Assembly (NCBI GenBank): GCA_022385755.1
Contig: MU278352.1
Span: 992,001-1,056,000 of the forward strand
Reading direction: 5' to 3'
Source: Trametopsis cervina
Lineage: Eukaryota; Basidiomycota; Agaricomycetes; Polyporales; Irpicaceae
DNA length: 64,000 nt
In this document: positions 1-11,909 of the stretch, piece by piece
Layout of the letters: each line of letters begins with the position of its first letter
Numbering within the stretch: position 1 is the first letter of the stretch
Position numbers and translations under genes: made by a program
The notes under the pieces: generated by a model
Database searches by the model: none
The model's input: only the letters and a program-made list of their open reading frames with translations
Told to the model about the DNA's origin: nothing

Positions 1-952
1 GATGCATGCTCCGACAAGGATAGAAAGGTAGAAGCGATATTGGGAGTACCATTTCGGAGCTGCCGCAGATTGAGTGACTTTATTCGACTGCGTAAGGTGC
101 GAAGGCACTCACCCCAACCGGCGTTTGTTGCCTTCATGTCAGCCCACCATAGAGTTGTGAAGCCTGCCCATTGGGCAATGAGACCGCTCATAGGGTCAAG
201 GGCAAGAGTACTCCAACCAAATACGACAGGAGCAGCACCTAGCAAAAGGCGAGGATAACCCTTTGCACCGCCGTATCCGGCGAACTCGAAGCCCCAGTGC
301 AACGCGCCGAGGAACGACAAAAGGACGGCTCCGTACGTAGTCTGGATACTGAGAGCATTGTGCAGAACAGTAATAGCCACTCCGGGGTCGATTGTAGAGG
401 AAACGGCTGCATGAAGTTGAGTTAAGGAGTCAGTGGGATAGAATGCGAGCAAGCTTACCCGTAGCTGCTTCGCCCGCTTGACGCGCGAGGTAGACTGTGG
501 TTAGTGACGAGCCCAGGTACGGCAAGGCTCCAGCCAGTCCAAAGACGACGTAGGGCTTGGGAACTGATTTGGCAACTGCATCTGTGATGCCCAACTTTAT
601 TGGAGAGTCAACGACGCGTCCACACACGACATGTATCAACTGCACATACGAAAGTCTCCTTGTTCGGCGAAACCGCGTCAACATAGTAGTTGCCTCCAGC
701 AATGGTTTTCGCGAGGTCGGCGGTAGAGTTGCCGACTTCTTCTTTGATGTTTGTTGCTGCGTGCTCAAGTGTCTGAGAGCCAGGACGGCCGGAGACAGAG
801 CTTGCCACGCCTCTCACGGGAAATTGTGTCCATTTGAGAGTCGTGGGTCGCGTGAGAGGGGTCTTGTTGATAAGAGACGAAGTCGCCAGCCCACGCCTAA
901 GAACGGCTGGCACTGTGCTGCGAAGGGGTGCTCGGAGAGTGCTGAGGATCAT
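1..952 (-). CDS. DUF3429 (TMEM69-like) mitochondrial membrane protein, 3' end outside window
   Basis: Predicted exons are 952-650, 594-459, 406-113 and 59-1; the frame is kept through three introns of 54, 52 and 53 bases, and the gene continues past position 1. About 264 codons are visible. The first ~60 residues are rich in Arg, Ser and Thr without acidic residues, as in a mitochondrial presequence. The core has the DUF3429 signature (PKPYVVFGLAGALPYLGSS, then ALHWGFEFAGYGG and FTTLWWADMKA) with several hydrophobic segments. Family knowledge: DUF3429/TMEM69 proteins are predicted multi-pass membrane proteins, probably mitochondrial in fungi, with no proven biochemical role. The start is the first ATG that gives the presequence. 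It is divergent from the F-box gene that begins at 1152. Confidence 0.85.
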
Positions 953-1043
953 TATGTGCTCGTCGGATTTGTGATGCTCGTGAACGTGTTGAGCGACGAG
1001 TAAAGGGGGAAAGTAAGGCAGGTGCAGAGATGGGCCGTTCTCT

Positions 1044-1055
1044 GGGGTATATAAA
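1044..1055 (+). promoter_or_regulatory. TATA-like element between two divergent genes
   Basis: The sequence GGTATATAAAGC lies in the 199 bases between the divergent start codons at 952 (minus) and 1152 (plus). On the plus strand it sits about 100 bases before the ATG at 1152, a normal distance for a TATA box plus a short leader. This supports the upstream start chosen for the F-box gene. The core TATATA also reads in the other direction, so it could serve the DUF3429 gene. Assignment is by motif and spacing only. Confidence 0.4.
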
Positions 1056-1151
1056 GCACTCCCATCGTTCTGTTCCAAGCCGACATCCACTCCTTGTCTG
1101 GTGTGACGTCAGAAAGCACCACTCCCTTTTTAGAAACTGCAATCGCTGAAG

Positions 1152-2856
1152 ATGAGCCAAGACCTCAGACACCAGGCAGGTAGTTCAGAGACGCCCGCAC
1201 TTTCGTTGAAACCGTTGCCAGTGTTGGCAGGAAGGAAAAAGAAATCTTCTGCTCAAGACGTGTTCATGGAGGCATGTACTCTCTTCCAAACAGTCGCATA
1301 ACTACTCATATTCCGTAATAGGCACCGTCGCACGTTCCCAGCACCGCAGTGTCTGGGATCACCTCGATGCTACTCAATTACGACATACTCTTCGAGGTGC
1401 TGAACGTTCTCACCGACACATCGAGCCGAAGAGATATCTGGCGTCTGGCATGCACCTGTCGTACATTGTATAAGAAGGGCATCGCATTAATGCTGGGGGA
1501 GCTAGTATGGATTCCGGACCATCAGTTGATCTCCTTTTGCCTCTTCATGCTTTCCGATCTCTCGCGGTGCAAGTATATCCGTCGCCTGAGCACAACAGCC
1601 TTCGAGCCACCGGAACCTGCCATTTTGGCTGCTATGTCCGAAATCCTGCGCCGCTGCCACAATATCTCCGACCTCACTATCAATGCTGGTTTCTTACAAG
1701 CGGACCCCCGCATACTGGACGCAATAACATCCTTAAGAAATGTAACCAAACTCTCTGTAGGACCAGTCTCTCCTATCATAAAGCTACTGGCGCAAAATAT
1801 GCAATCACCGGTACGAACCGTATATCTGTGGGGCAACGACGGGTCCGGCGAAGGATTCATACCACTCTTAGCAGGGTTTCAAGATACACTCGAAGAAGTG
1901 AGGGGCCGCGAAATTGGATGGGGCCAATCGGACGGCGAACTGTACCCACAGCTGGACAGTGTATACCTCGACTTGTGGAAAGAAGACAAGAAGCTTATAA
2001 ATCTGGTGTTAGCAGCGCCGTGTTTGAGTAACCTCTACGGGTTCAACGTGGGCGGTGTCGCACTTCCCGATCCTGTCGTTAACGAAACCCGACTTGAAAA
2101 CCTAATGGATCAGCAATGGCTCTCTTGGCCATCGCTAGAATACATGTGTATGTCCGTGGAAAACATGCACGCACTCGCACCGACCTGCCACATACGTAAC
2201 TTGCATTTCATCGCTACCCCTACCACCGAAAACGATCTTCAACGCTACGAGACCATTCTTGCATCAGCCTCCCCGGTATCCATCATTATAATGCCCCAGA
2301 GTTACGAGGAAGTGGTAGCTCTTGACCCTCTTTTTGCTCGAACTCCTGGGACCGTCGAAGAGCTCGATGTGGATATCCGATTCTACGAAGAGGGAGAAGA
2401 TATGGACGAATTTCCGGTCGCACAAACGATAGTGAGCTGCAGATTATCTGCCCTATGAAGAGCTGTTTTTCTGAAGAGGTTTAGGACGCCGTGGTTAACG
2501 CTCTCCATCGTATTCCAGCGCTGGTTTCATTTACGCTACATATAACGCTCGATAACGAAGATGTGTTCATGGTTGCGGATTTAACAGATAGAGAGCATGG
2601 AGAAGAGGGTGTGGACCTAATCCCCCCACCCACTCGATCTACTATGCCTGTGCCTCCTTTGGACCACGATGCTCTTGCCCTTCGGATCGCCAATGTACTC
2701 CCCAACCTCAAGTATCTCAGCTTTTTTAGCATACATGAGCGGAAAGACTCTTACTATCACTGGACGGTCGAGCATCGTGGAGGCAATGCACATGTAACCA
2801 AAGTCCCGGAATCAGATCTCCTATGGGAGCCGGCCGTTAATTCCGCCGATTATTGA
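1152..2856 (+). CDS. F-box-like leucine-rich protein
   Basis: Exons 1152-1275, 1350-2431 and 2485-2856 give 525 residues. The second intron (53 bases) is secure because both sides keep frame. The first intron (74 bases) and the ATG at 1152 are less sure; the conservative start is the in-frame ATG at 1367, just before the F-box-like stretch LLNYDILFEVLNVL and the conserved RLACTCRTLYKKG. The rest contains irregular leucine-rich segments typical of the large F-box families of Agaricomycetes. Such proteins are expected to link Skp1-cullin ubiquitin ligases to substrates; the substrate cannot be told from sequence. The neighbouring gene PAM17 converges on it from the right, and a second F-box gene lies at 4757. 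Confidence 0.7.
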
Positions 2857-3484
2857 GGCCAGGGCGGCTTGCATAACACTTCACTGTCCTGTCACCAGGT
2901 AGAGTGCCTCCTTCTAGCAGCACATATAAACTAACATACTGTCATAGGGCTCGTATTTGGGATTGACCTACGACATGAATTATACAGGGTACGGGTTTCT
3001 GCTCAGGAGCAAGAGATGTCATCTGAATAAGTAAACTACATCCACCAACTAGTCTACATACACTACGCAGTATAAAAACCTACAATTCGATATTATATAG
3101 CTAGCATTTCCATTCATTCGTTCATCCCGACGCGGGACATTGGAAGACTAGACGGTCGTAGAATTTGCTACTCGCAGCGGTATAGCACCATATTGAGGTT
3201 AGCGAGGGAAAGTCTCGATGGACTGGTCGACGCTCGCTTGTGTTAGAACTTAGCGAAGTCTTCGTGATCGTTGAAGACCGTTTGTTTCCTACCTACGCTA
3301 CCCACGCTTCAGATCCACCGATTCACAAGCTTGTCCACCCTTTAGTACCGAGTAGGATGTGAGATCTATAGCCGGGAGTAAATAGATCCCAAAAGCGTCA
3401 GGCATCTAGTAAGTCACATAGCACGTATGCAGATACTTTTTATAGAGAGCAGTGCGATAAACACGACAATAGATGGGTAAGTTA
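2857..3484. other. Convergent intergenic stretch
   Basis: This 628-base stretch lies between the stop of the F-box gene and the stop of PAM17. It should hold both 3' untranslated regions. I see no ORF, RNA gene or repeat that I can support. Confidence 0.5.
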
Positions 3485-4434
3485 TTAATCCTCGGGCAAA
3501 GAGGCTTTACGTCTATACTTGGCTTGATCTCTCAGCCACTGCAATGGCCCCGTCAGACAACGGCTATGCAAACGAACCGCTATATGCTTACCTGCCGATA
3601 ATCGTGCAGAGAACCAATTTTCTCGCCTGAGGGATAAACGGCGTCAGGAATCTCATGGACCTCACGGACACTTCTTATTCGTACGCACCATAAAAGTCGG
3701 GCACAGGGTTGGTAGCACTTTGGGACCTGGGGTCTACTCGGTTCCTCACTACGTGTTCGTGGAATTGACGGTCGCGAGCCTCGATAAGCTTCAGGGTCCG
3801 CCTGTGTGTCATGCGCCAGCATGCTGAACCAACGACGGGGCCGACAAGATATCCGGCACCTAAGAGAAGAAAGCGTCGGTTGCATGATAGCATAGTATTT
3901 GTACATTTACTCACCCGCACAGCCCAGTGCAGCGGCACCAAATACGAACATGGGATCGATGTTCTGCACCATTAGCAAGAAGTGAACATACATTCAAGCT
4001 ACGAAAATGACATGTTTTACGCACGAATATCGGTTTTGTAGGGTCTATCTCCATGTTACCCAGCAACGCAATGCCTCCAGCAAAGCCGGCGAGCGTCATT
4101 GGTATCGACATTGCCTGACACGCACGAACGCCTGCTCAATCGGTGGTTCCACGCGTCATCGAAGCACACAACTCACCGTCTCCCATCTCCTCTTTGTCTT
4201 CCTAATGGCAAGGTATTCGCTCCATGGCAGAGTCTCCTTTTCTACTTCGCTCGGTGCGCCCTTCTTGAGTTGCGCCTTCAGCACGTTCTCTGCCTGCACG
4301 CCTGCATTCTTCGCCGCCTTGTTCGACTTGAAACGCACAGAAACTGTCAGATTTGTCCGTCTATTGGCGACGCACCGCGGCACAGAGACTGGCCGCGCGA
4401 GAGGTTGTAGCAATGAAGAGCCACGGTGAGACAT
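3485..4434 (-). CDS. PAM17: Presequence translocase-associated motor subunit PAM17
   Basis: Exons 4434-4177, 4114-4025, 3963-3915, 3859-3689, 3626-3592 and 3538-3485 join in frame to 218 residues. PAM17 works in the matrix import motor with TIM44 and mtHsp70 at the TIM23 complex of the inner membrane. Family landmarks are all present: SEYLAIRKTKRRWE, then the first membrane segment (SIPMTLAGFAGGIALLG), GNMEIDPTKPI, the second membrane segment with GAGYLVGPVVGSACW, RMTHRRT, NRVDP, TNPVPDFYGEKIGSLHDYRQ and the C-terminal WLRDQAKYRRKA. The first ~40 residues are an Arg-rich mitochondrial presequence without acidic residues, which fits the ATG at 4434. An ATG 14 codons upstream (4476) is in frame but adds nothing presequence-like. 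Confidence 0.95.
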
Positions 4435-4756
4435 CGTCGTCGGTACTGCAAGAACACCAGTAAAGCAGGCGGCCAAGCTCGGCGGTCACGTCGAATATTC
4501 GGACGCTGGTGGCGGATGCAGAACAGGATGTGACCGGCATCCCCGGCAGATACGAGTCCTCCGAGGATTGATCCGCTCGTGTGATTCGTTTCTGATTCAG
4601 CTCGGGCGTATAACACTAACGGCCAATGTGCGGGATATCAACCTTTCCCCCGCATCCCTACCAGCAGCACACGACCGGTGGGCGTGGAAGAAATACAATA
4701 TAGCGGTATGTTTTGTGGCTGAACACTGTCTATTCGAGAGCTTAACATCCTGCTAG

Positions 4757-6030
4757 ATGGTTGTACTTCCCCCGGAGCTCTTCGATGAGACTCTCGACCA
4801 CCTGTGGGACGACCCACAGACGCTGCAGGCGTGCAGCTTGACGTGTCGGTCCTGGGTACCCACCGCCCGCCTACACCTCTTCCGCACGATTCGCCTCTCA
4901 TCCCTTTCCTCATGCACACAGTTCGCTGAGATCATCGACGCGGCGCCCACCGTTGCCTGGTGCGTCCGCAAGCTCACTATCAGCGCACAGTATCTCGGCG
5001 TGGACGAAGACCAGAACGCCATCGAGGACGACGAGTGGGTCAACCAGACCCAGAGCATCGCTCGCTCCCTCGGCGCGCATGGGCGCGTGGACACCCTTGC
5101 ATTGAGCAGGCTCAGATGGAACACACTGGAGCCGGCGACGAGGGACGCGTTCAAGGCGGTCTTTCAGACCGTCAAGACGCTCATCCTGTTCGAAGTGCGC
5201 TTCCATACCTCTGGGGATGTCCTTGATTTCCTGAACGCGTTCCCGGAGTTAGAGGAGCTCTACTTCCACGCTGTCTCCTGGGAACATGAGTTTATCGATA
5301 CCGGCGCCGTGTCGAACAGGATTTCGACGGACCGACAGGCCTATCAGGCTGATAAGATGCAGCTGACATACCTCTTCCTCGACCCACGCTCCTCCCCTAC
5401 TCTTGTCACGGAGTGGGTGTTGAGCCACCCGTCCGAACAAAGGCTCCGCACTATCCAGCTGTGCTGGCGCGAGATGGACAATACGAAGGCGCTCGGCGAC
5501 TTGCTTAAGGCCAGCGGCTCCTCCTTGGAACGCCTCCAGATCGAATTCCCGTCTGGCATCCCCGAGGAAGGTGTGTTATTCATTTGTGGCACTGTCATGC
5601 ACATTGTGCTGAGCATTCCGTTTCGCTTGTAGCCGTTCTGGCGAATCATGTTAGCCTCGCTCACAACACTTCCCTCCGTTCTCTCTCATTCGGGGGGCTT
5701 GACGTATCTGCAGATACCTCTCGTCGTTTCTTCTCAACTCACTTGTTTCCTTGGATAGCTCTTATGCTTTCGAACCTCCATTCGCCATTCCTCCGCGAGA
5801 TCACCTTCGAGCTCGAGACGCCAGACGTCCAAGGGCTGCGTTCGATCGACTGGGCGCACATCGACAGAGAGCTGTCGAGGGTAGAGTTCACTGGCTTGAC
5901 AGTGCGCTTCTACGTGAACTGCGCATCCGGGACTCGAGGCGACGCGCTCACTCAAGAGGTCAGCCAGGAAATTGCTAGTTTCCTTCCTGGCTTCATCAAC
6001 CGGGGAAATCTCCGGGTTTCTTGCATCTAG
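4757..6030 (+). CDS. F-box protein with leucine-rich C-terminal part
   Basis: Exons 4757-5570 and 5633-6030 give 403 residues with one 62-base intron. The N-terminus MVVLPPELFDETLDHLWDD followed by LQACSLTCRSWVPTAR is a clear F-box of the mushroom type (LPxEL...I...L...SLVCRSW). The remaining 340 residues hold irregular leucine-rich repeats such as LTYLFLD and LERLQIEFPSG. The expected role is substrate receptor of an SCF ubiquitin ligase; targets are unknown. The start is the first ATG and begins the F-box directly. It is divergent from PAM17, with 322 bases between the start codons. It is not an obvious recent duplicate of the F-box gene at 1152. Confidence 0.85.
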
Positions 6031-6241
6031 ACGAACATTCGGATGGGTATATAGCTGTCATATTTTGGGACTGACGGGGTGCTGGTGACCTGGTGTCAGC
6101 TAGCGTTCAGTCGTGGGGTCACTTACTAATCTCTGGGGCTTGTATAGATGTTGTGTTACTTATGCTGGGTAATTTGGCGTAGTTATACTTGGGTTTATCT
6201 GTGTAATCGTTGTGCTTTTATTACATGCTTGACATATATAT

Positions 6242-6550
6242 CTATTCTCCGTGCTGACTAGCATCTCCCTTCAGCCGCATTCGAGTACCGCAGTATGCTG
6301 ACGAGGCGAAGGAAGTAATCACGAACGCTCCCCGCTGAATTTTTCCGAGGTCGGGCGTGTCCACGAGATCTCCATAGCCTGACGAGGAGGTAGGACAGGA
6401 ATATGCTCTGATTTTGAATGCGAATGAGATGTCTCGGAGAGCTATTGAACGCTCCGCGAAGGCATGGCTTGTATCACCGCTTGTGCCCTTGGCTAAGCTT
6501 TGTGCCCTCCAGTCCACAGCGGAGTCTGATTCAAGGCTGGCCTATCGACA
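6242..6550 (-). CDS. Possible terminal exon of unknown gene (low support)
   Basis: An open frame of about 100 codons runs from an acceptor-like GATAG near 6551 to a stop at 6242. The translation has no ATG near its start and no family I recognise (it contains ALRDISFAFKIRAYSC and FASSAYCGTRMRLK). It lies just downstream of the Nudix gene on the same strand. A donor GTACGT exists near 6608, but joining from there would need a frame different from the Nudix frame, which has already stopped. It may be chance, a 3' untranslated region, or the end of an alternative transcript. Confidence 0.2.
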
Positions 6551-6616
6551 CGACTAGTTAGCAAAACTTCTGATAGTACACGCTCACAACGAGAGGGGGG
6601 CGACGTACGACTGGCG

Positions 6617-7264
6617 TCAAATTATCTTCTTTCTTAACTTTGCCTCGGTAGAGCGCACGAGCTCAATCGCCTGCACCGCAATATCTCGGTGGTCGTGCAC
6701 TGTCAACCTCTCCACGGCCTCGCCTACCTCCAGGAACACGGATTCATAGCTCTCGTTTGGCATCTGAGTGTTCTCGCCCTTGGCAGCGCCGTCCTTGACT
6801 CGCGTTACATACCACATGATCACCTTGATCCCTTTCCGACCTCGGTTCATCACGGTCACCCCCGCGGGTTCGACCACCCCATCCCGCACAGTCGAGACAT
6901 CTCTACCGTCTCCTCCGGGCCAGGTTGCCCTCGTCGCCATCCGGAGCGGAACAATCTCGCAGGGGTATCCGGTTTCCTCGTATGTCTCCCGCACCGCGGC
7001 AGTCTCGGTCGCCTCGTAGCAGTCTTTGCGGCCCTTTGGAAGAACCCAGAGGTTCTTGCGAGTCTGGTGAAGTACGCAGAGCTGGAGTTCCTCGGTGCCG
7101 TCCGCACGTTTGTGTCGCCTGAACAGAGTTGAGCCAGCGGAAAAGACGAAGCTACCCGCTAGAAATGTCTGCATGCGGGCGGGCACCGCTGGTAGGGGCG
7201 TATCGTCATTAAACTGTGGCGACAACGAAGACAACGACGACGATGACGCCGATGCAGCGGACAT
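6617..7264 (-). CDS. Nudix hydrolase
   Basis: Single-exon gene of 215 residues. The Nudix box GX5EX7REUXEEXGU is complete at about residues 78-100: Gly78, Glu84, then RETYEETGY. This catalytic helix binds the divalent metal that attacks a diphosphate linked to another group. The lead-in NLWVLPKGRKD resembles the diphosphoinositol polyphosphate/diadenosine polyphosphate branch (Aps1/DIPP), which has a similar LPKG element, but substrate cannot be assigned safely. The first ~28 residues are Ser/Ala-rich and look disordered. The start is the first true ATG; upstream in-frame sequence lacks one. Confidence 0.85.
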   Translation of the reverse strand: MSAASASSSSLSSLSPQFNDDTPLPAVPARMQTFLAGSFVFSAGSTLFRRHKRADGTEELQLCVLHQTRKNLWVLPKGRKDCYEATETAAVRETYEETGYPCEIVPLRMATRATWPGGDGRDVSTVRDGVVEPAGVTVMNRGRKGIKVIMWYVTRVKDGAAKGENTQMPNESYESVFLEVGEAVERLTVHDHRDIAVQAIELVRSTEAKLRKKII

Positions 7265-7677
7265 GGCACGAGAAACTGCGCAAATAGCATAGATGGATGA
7301 GATACGCAGTACAGAGGGTGTGAAATCCACTTACTCAGGAATACAACTCTGTGCACGTGAGGCTTGCAGGTTTGTTATTGACAAGTTATGGCATGTACGC
7401 AGTAGCTGCTATGGAGGAGCGAGAGTGAGCTGTGGCTGCTGCAGTTTCACAGCATGCATATATAGGCCTGAGTGGCTCGTCCGCACAACATTTGATGACG
7501 GCGTGGCTTCTTGACAAGAGGCGCGTACTAACGGCCAGAAGTCATGCGTGCCTGTGGGAGTGTTGCAGTACACACGTGCGTCAGCTTTCTGAGAGCGTGG
7601 GAAATACGAGAAATTTTTGGCTCACAAGCAGTCTCGAAGGCGGCCGCACAGATTAACATTAAACCAACAAAAACAAA
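7265..7677. other. Intergenic stretch between Nudix gene and tRNA
   Basis: This stretch of 413 bases should hold the Nudix promoter. No supported gene was seen. Just beyond the 3' end of the tRNA, read on the minus strand, is a T-rich run (TTTGTTTTTG) that is a likely RNA polymerase III terminator. Confidence 0.5.
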
Positions 7678-7759
7678 TGCCAGGAGCGTGGCTTGAACAC
7701 GCGACCTTCAGAAATCGAGAAACTTCAGTCTGCTGCTCTCCCAGCTGAGCTATCCCGGC
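7678..7759 (-). tRNA. tRNA-Phe (GAA) with short intron
   Basis: Read on the minus strand, this folds as a tRNA: acceptor GCCGGGA pairs with TCCTGGC (one G-T pair), the D arm has GCTC-AGCTGGGA-GAGC, the anticodon stem GCAGA leads to loop CTGAAG, and the T arm is GCGTG-TTCAAGC-CACGC. The anticodon is GAA, so it reads Phe codons. About nine extra bases follow the base after the anticodon, the canonical place for a nuclear tRNA intron, which the tRNA splicing endonuclease would remove. No CCA is encoded, as expected in a eukaryote. The A and B boxes are internal. Confidence 0.93.
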
Positions 7760-8003
7760 CATATAGATAAGGCGCTTGGTACCCCCCATAGCGCACGCTG
7801 GACTCGACGCTGCCAATACCAGTCGCAACCGCGACACTTTCCAATTCACCACTATGGCTATTGAATTGAGCGTCGCTATCATCATCTGCAACAACACAGC
7901 CAACATGCTGTCATCCAAGCTTTGATCATCTTGCCATCGAGCAGATGGGTACAGTATAAAGTGGCCGCTGCAAGCCTACCAGGGAGTGCTTGGAATCTTC
8001 CCC

Positions 8004-9514
8004 ATGATGGACTCTCAGACCCCGAGCGACTTTGCAGCTGTGCTGCTAGCCCTGTCGGATACTGTCAATCTGGTCCCAGGTGGCCTAGTAGAGTCGGCAT
8101 TTTTTGGTTTGTAGCTCTCTGTGCTTGTTATTTTGTTCTCCTTATGATCATCTTACTGTGTCACTAGGTATACTGTCTTTATTGGTTGCTTTCTCCACAT
8201 ACTGTCTTGTGTACGTCTCTATTTTTATGTTGTTCCAACGTCGCTAAAGTATTGGATGCTCAAAGGAAAGAAGGCCTCAACACGCGGGCGCGGGTCTTCT
8301 TATTGTGCACAAGTCTCATTATGTATGTTGTATCTGGCGTACATTGGGGGTTGAATGTCTATACCCTCATGCGAGAAATAGAGGACCCCCAGGCATGGGT
8401 GGCCCTCCCAGCCCGGACCGCTTGGCTTTGGTCATTTATCACTACTATCGCACTCTTTCTCAATGTATGTATCCATCCATTATCAACTTTCGCAACTTAA
8501 TGTATCCGGCAGTTCTGGATCAACGACATGGTGGTAATGTGGCGTGCCTGTGCGCTCTGGAACTGGAGCCGCAGTGTTTTGGTAGTAGCCGGTCTGTTCG
8601 TCGTACTCCCCGTACGTTTGCTTCATTTTGGTTTGCACTTTCTAGGTGATTCAATGGCGTTCGCTACATCTACTAGCTGATCTTCGCATGTGTCGATGTG
8701 GCCACAACACAAGTCCCAACGTCCGAAAGCCACAGCTTTCAGCCTAATGCCTTTGGCTTTGTGGCCCTGCTTCTATCCTTGCTATCAAATATTTGGGCGA
8801 CGGCACTGATAGGGTACAAGGCATGGTACGTGATCATTTTCATTGGCATACAAGAATACATCGGGCTCATGAGCTGCCCGATATCCTCACGTAGGAAGCA
8901 CAGAAGAGTTATTAACATGCATGTTGGGGAGGAAGGCAAGGAATCGAGAGTGCTGAGAGTGCTCACCCTTCTAGTAGAATCAGGTCTATTGTACTCTCTC
9001 ATATGGGTAAGCCTGCTTCGGCATAGACTGAGGTTAACCCCATTCGCTTACTCTTCACAGGCGTTGTTCATCTTTACCCGAATTTTCAACGGAGGAAGCT
9101 TTTCCCATGCAGCACACATCATTGCAGGGATTGTACCGCAGCTAGTTGTATGTCTTGTTGCTTGCACGCGCAAACTCTTCTCACCGCTGATACCGTTCCC
9201 AGGGTGTGTATCCCAGCCTCATCATCATACTCGTTGATTTCCAGAAAGTTCGGAACCAACGAAACGACGCACTTGGACCGGATTCTCTGGGCCCAGGGCT
9301 AGGTCCTACTCATTCTACGCTGCGCTTCGCCGGACCAACATCACACGCAGGCGTAACAAACAGTCGTATAACAGAGACGTCGGAAAGACAGCACGAAACA
9401 AGTGTCTCCAACTCAAGTTCCTCACACTCCGACTCTCATACGAGCTGGCAGGATCTGAAGGCACTTGAGGAGGCTGTGCCTAATGCTGACTTAGACGATG
9501 CGCAGGAGAAGTAA
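8004..9514 (+). CDS. Seven-helix integral membrane protein (basidiomycete orphan family)
   Basis: Exons 8004-8106, 8168-8210, 8266-8464, 8513-8611, 8677-8825, 8895-9006, 9061-9147 and 9203-9514 join in frame to 367 residues. Hydrophobic segments alternate with short loops: exon 2 (ILSLLVAFSTYCLV), RVFLLCTSLIMYVVSG, WSFITTIALFLN, then the conserved FWINDMVVMWRACALW, VLVVAGLFVVLP, ALLLSLLSNIWATALI, VESGLLYSLIW and GVYPSLIIILV. This order matches a receptor-like seven-helix family that is expanded in Agaricomycetes and has no known ligand. The C-terminal ~90 residues are hydrophilic and Ser-rich, probably cytosolic. The start is the first of two adjacent ATGs (MMDSQTP). Confidence 0.85.
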
Positions 9515-9855
9515 ACTCACGGAAGGCATATGTACATATGTACAGTTTGGACACCTTATATAGTAACGGCGATCGTTCAGTTGTGTGCTCGAGGTCATGC
9601 CAATATCTATGTAACCCTCGCCATGTAGAAACGACTCCTGACATGCTATTACCTGCCAGTGGTTGTGAGCATGAAAGTCGAATTTTCCAAGAGAATATCC
9701 GCAGGAACAGTGCCTGGTGGAATTGACGTCAGACGCACGACGCAGTACAACACCGGTACCGCACCCGTGCAAACCTTCTTGTTCCGTCCTCTCAGCGGTA
9801 ACTGCGTCGGAGACTTGCTCAGCCGCCTTCTGTGGCCAGACACCAGACAGCGAGG

Positions 9856-11402
9856 ATGTCGGACAATCGTCTTCTCGTACAGATAGCCTCTTACAACACC
9901 AACTTACAGGCCGAACGCGGAGTGCCACAGGACCTAGTCGACTGGTTGGCTCCAACATTACAGGTCTCGTCGTTTCTGTCTCGAGAGCCAAGGGCTCCTG
10001 ATATTGTCGCAGTTGGATTCCAGGAGCTTTTGCCACTCCATTTGGGATGTGAGTGTTGTTTGCCTCTGATGTTATGAATATTGAACCGTATAATGACCTC
10101 GTTACGTAGTGTCTGGCTTGTCCAAGAAGGTGATCGAGCACAGAAATGCGCTGATTCTTTCACAAATCGAGGAACACGCTCCCAGCGAGGAGAAATACAC
10201 TCTCATCGCTAAGGTGGTCAATGTTGGCGTGGCGCTGCTGGTGTATGGTCGAGACGACGGCGTCGGACGGAAGGTTGAGGATGTGCACACGCAATGGACA
10301 GGCTGTGGACCGGGATACATGGGAAACAAGGGCGCAGTTGGGGTGCGATTCCGCGTGCGTGGGGATGATGGGGGTGTAGGCGAAGTCTTCACGTACGTTG
10401 ATAATCTGTGCATCATACCTCGTCCGAACACCGTTAATATATTCCTCCTTGCTCAATCGTTCTCACAGCTTTGTGTGTGCTCATCTTACAGCACATTCGC
10501 ACAAACTTGACCGGCGTATTGCCGACTTTCATCACATCGTCGGGTCACTGCTCTTCCCGCCATTGGACCCTTCCACCTCCAAGGAGCCCTCGACAATATA
10601 CGACTCGTCTCATCTATTCTTCTTCGGCGACCTGAACTTCCGTCTCAGCCTACCGCCAGACCACGACCTCGCCCACTCGTCGCATGATAACCAGGCCAAC
10701 TTGGCAAGGCTGCTTGAACAGGAAAGTGTACGCGAAGAATTGAAGCAATACGATCAGTTGTTGATTGAGCGGGACCAGAGGCGCAGTGCTTTCGTTGGGC
10801 TGAGAGAAGGCGACTTCTGGAAGTTCAAGTGTAGCTACAAGTATAAATTGGGCGAGGTGGACAAGTATGAGTGAGTCGTTTCTGCCGTTGTTAGACGACT
10901 ACTGCATTCTAACGTGGATGATAGTCCGAAGCGGCATCCTGCATGGACGGACAGGATAATGTATACCACCTACAGCGACACACCAGAGACACCGTTCAAG
11001 TCCAATGTCACCAACGCGCTCTACACTTCTGTACCGTCGTACACGACGTCAGACCATGTACGCTGTTCCCGTTTACAGTAGCTCGTCCACTTATCCTTGC
11101 TTTCCCAGAAACCGATCGTTACTGTCCTTCTTCTCCCCTCCCTGGGACCTTCGCCATCCGGCCCCCTAGCGACTCCTCCTCTGATTCAGCTTCCATCTCA
11201 CTATTCCCCCAAACCGGATTCTTTGGCTACACTCAAACGATATACGGGGAAGTCTCTTGACAAAGTGATAGGTTACCTATGGTGGCTGTTTACCTTCCTC
11301 GGTGCCGGCTCGCCGTTCTTTGGCATCGGGAACTTCGTAATCGGACTGAGTGTCTGGAGCTGGTGGAGATCGAAGCCGGCTGGAGCAACTGGTTCAAGCT
11401 GA
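9856..11402 (+). CDS. Inositol polyphosphate 5-phosphatase, INP54-like, with C-terminal membrane segment
   Basis: Exons 9856-10048, 10110-10392, 10469-10870, 10925-11057 and 11109-11402 give 434 residues. The IPPc fold is evident: QIASYNTNLQ at the start, VGFQELLPL, GYMGNKGAVGVRF, CAHLTAHSHKLDRR, FFFGDLNFR, KYDPKRHPAWTDRI and YTTSDHKPI. These include the metal-binding Asn and Glu, the catalytic Asp-Asn of GDLN and the SDH motif. The enzyme should remove the 5-phosphate from PI(4,5)P2. The C-terminus has a hydrophobic stretch (IGYLWWLFTFLGAG and FFGIGNFVIGLSVW) that could anchor it in a membrane, as the tail of yeast Inp54 does in the ER. No SAC, C2 or Rho-GAP domain is present. Confidence 0.92.
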
Positions 11403-11909
11403 CTATTATGACTTACTTGACGGACATTTATCTTCTGGTGTTATTATGACGTATGTATGAATTGCTCTGTATCGTAGCCCCAGCGACGACGTTGCCTACT
11501 GCTGCGTTTAATCCCGGTAGTGCCAAACCTTGACTATACCACTCACTCGCAGTACCATTTTTACCATGGCACATTTTTTGATAATTGAACGCAAATGACA
11601 TCTGGCAATATTGTCATTGAGAGCGCATTGCGAAAAACTGCCCTTTCCCCCAGGAGACCTGATACCCGCACCACCGTGCTACGCGTGGCGTCGACATCTA
11701 AGTATTCAACCATACGCTCGCGATTCCGGAGCTTCCACGCCTCCTGCACTGAGAACGTCGAGAATCTCCCTCGACGCATCCAGGACGAAACTATAGGCAA
11801 TAAATTTAGATAGAGCACAGAAACACAAAGGTCCTCTGTGAAAACATTTACTCACCCAAGCAAGAAGCTTTGCAGAAGGAGATGGTTATGCTGCCGCCCT
11901 AAAGAAAAG
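11403..11909. other. Convergent intergenic stretch
   Basis: These 507 bases separate the stops of the 5-phosphatase and the zinc-finger gene. Short ORFs exist but none has recognisable protein features. The stretch probably holds 3' untranslated regions. Confidence 0.45.
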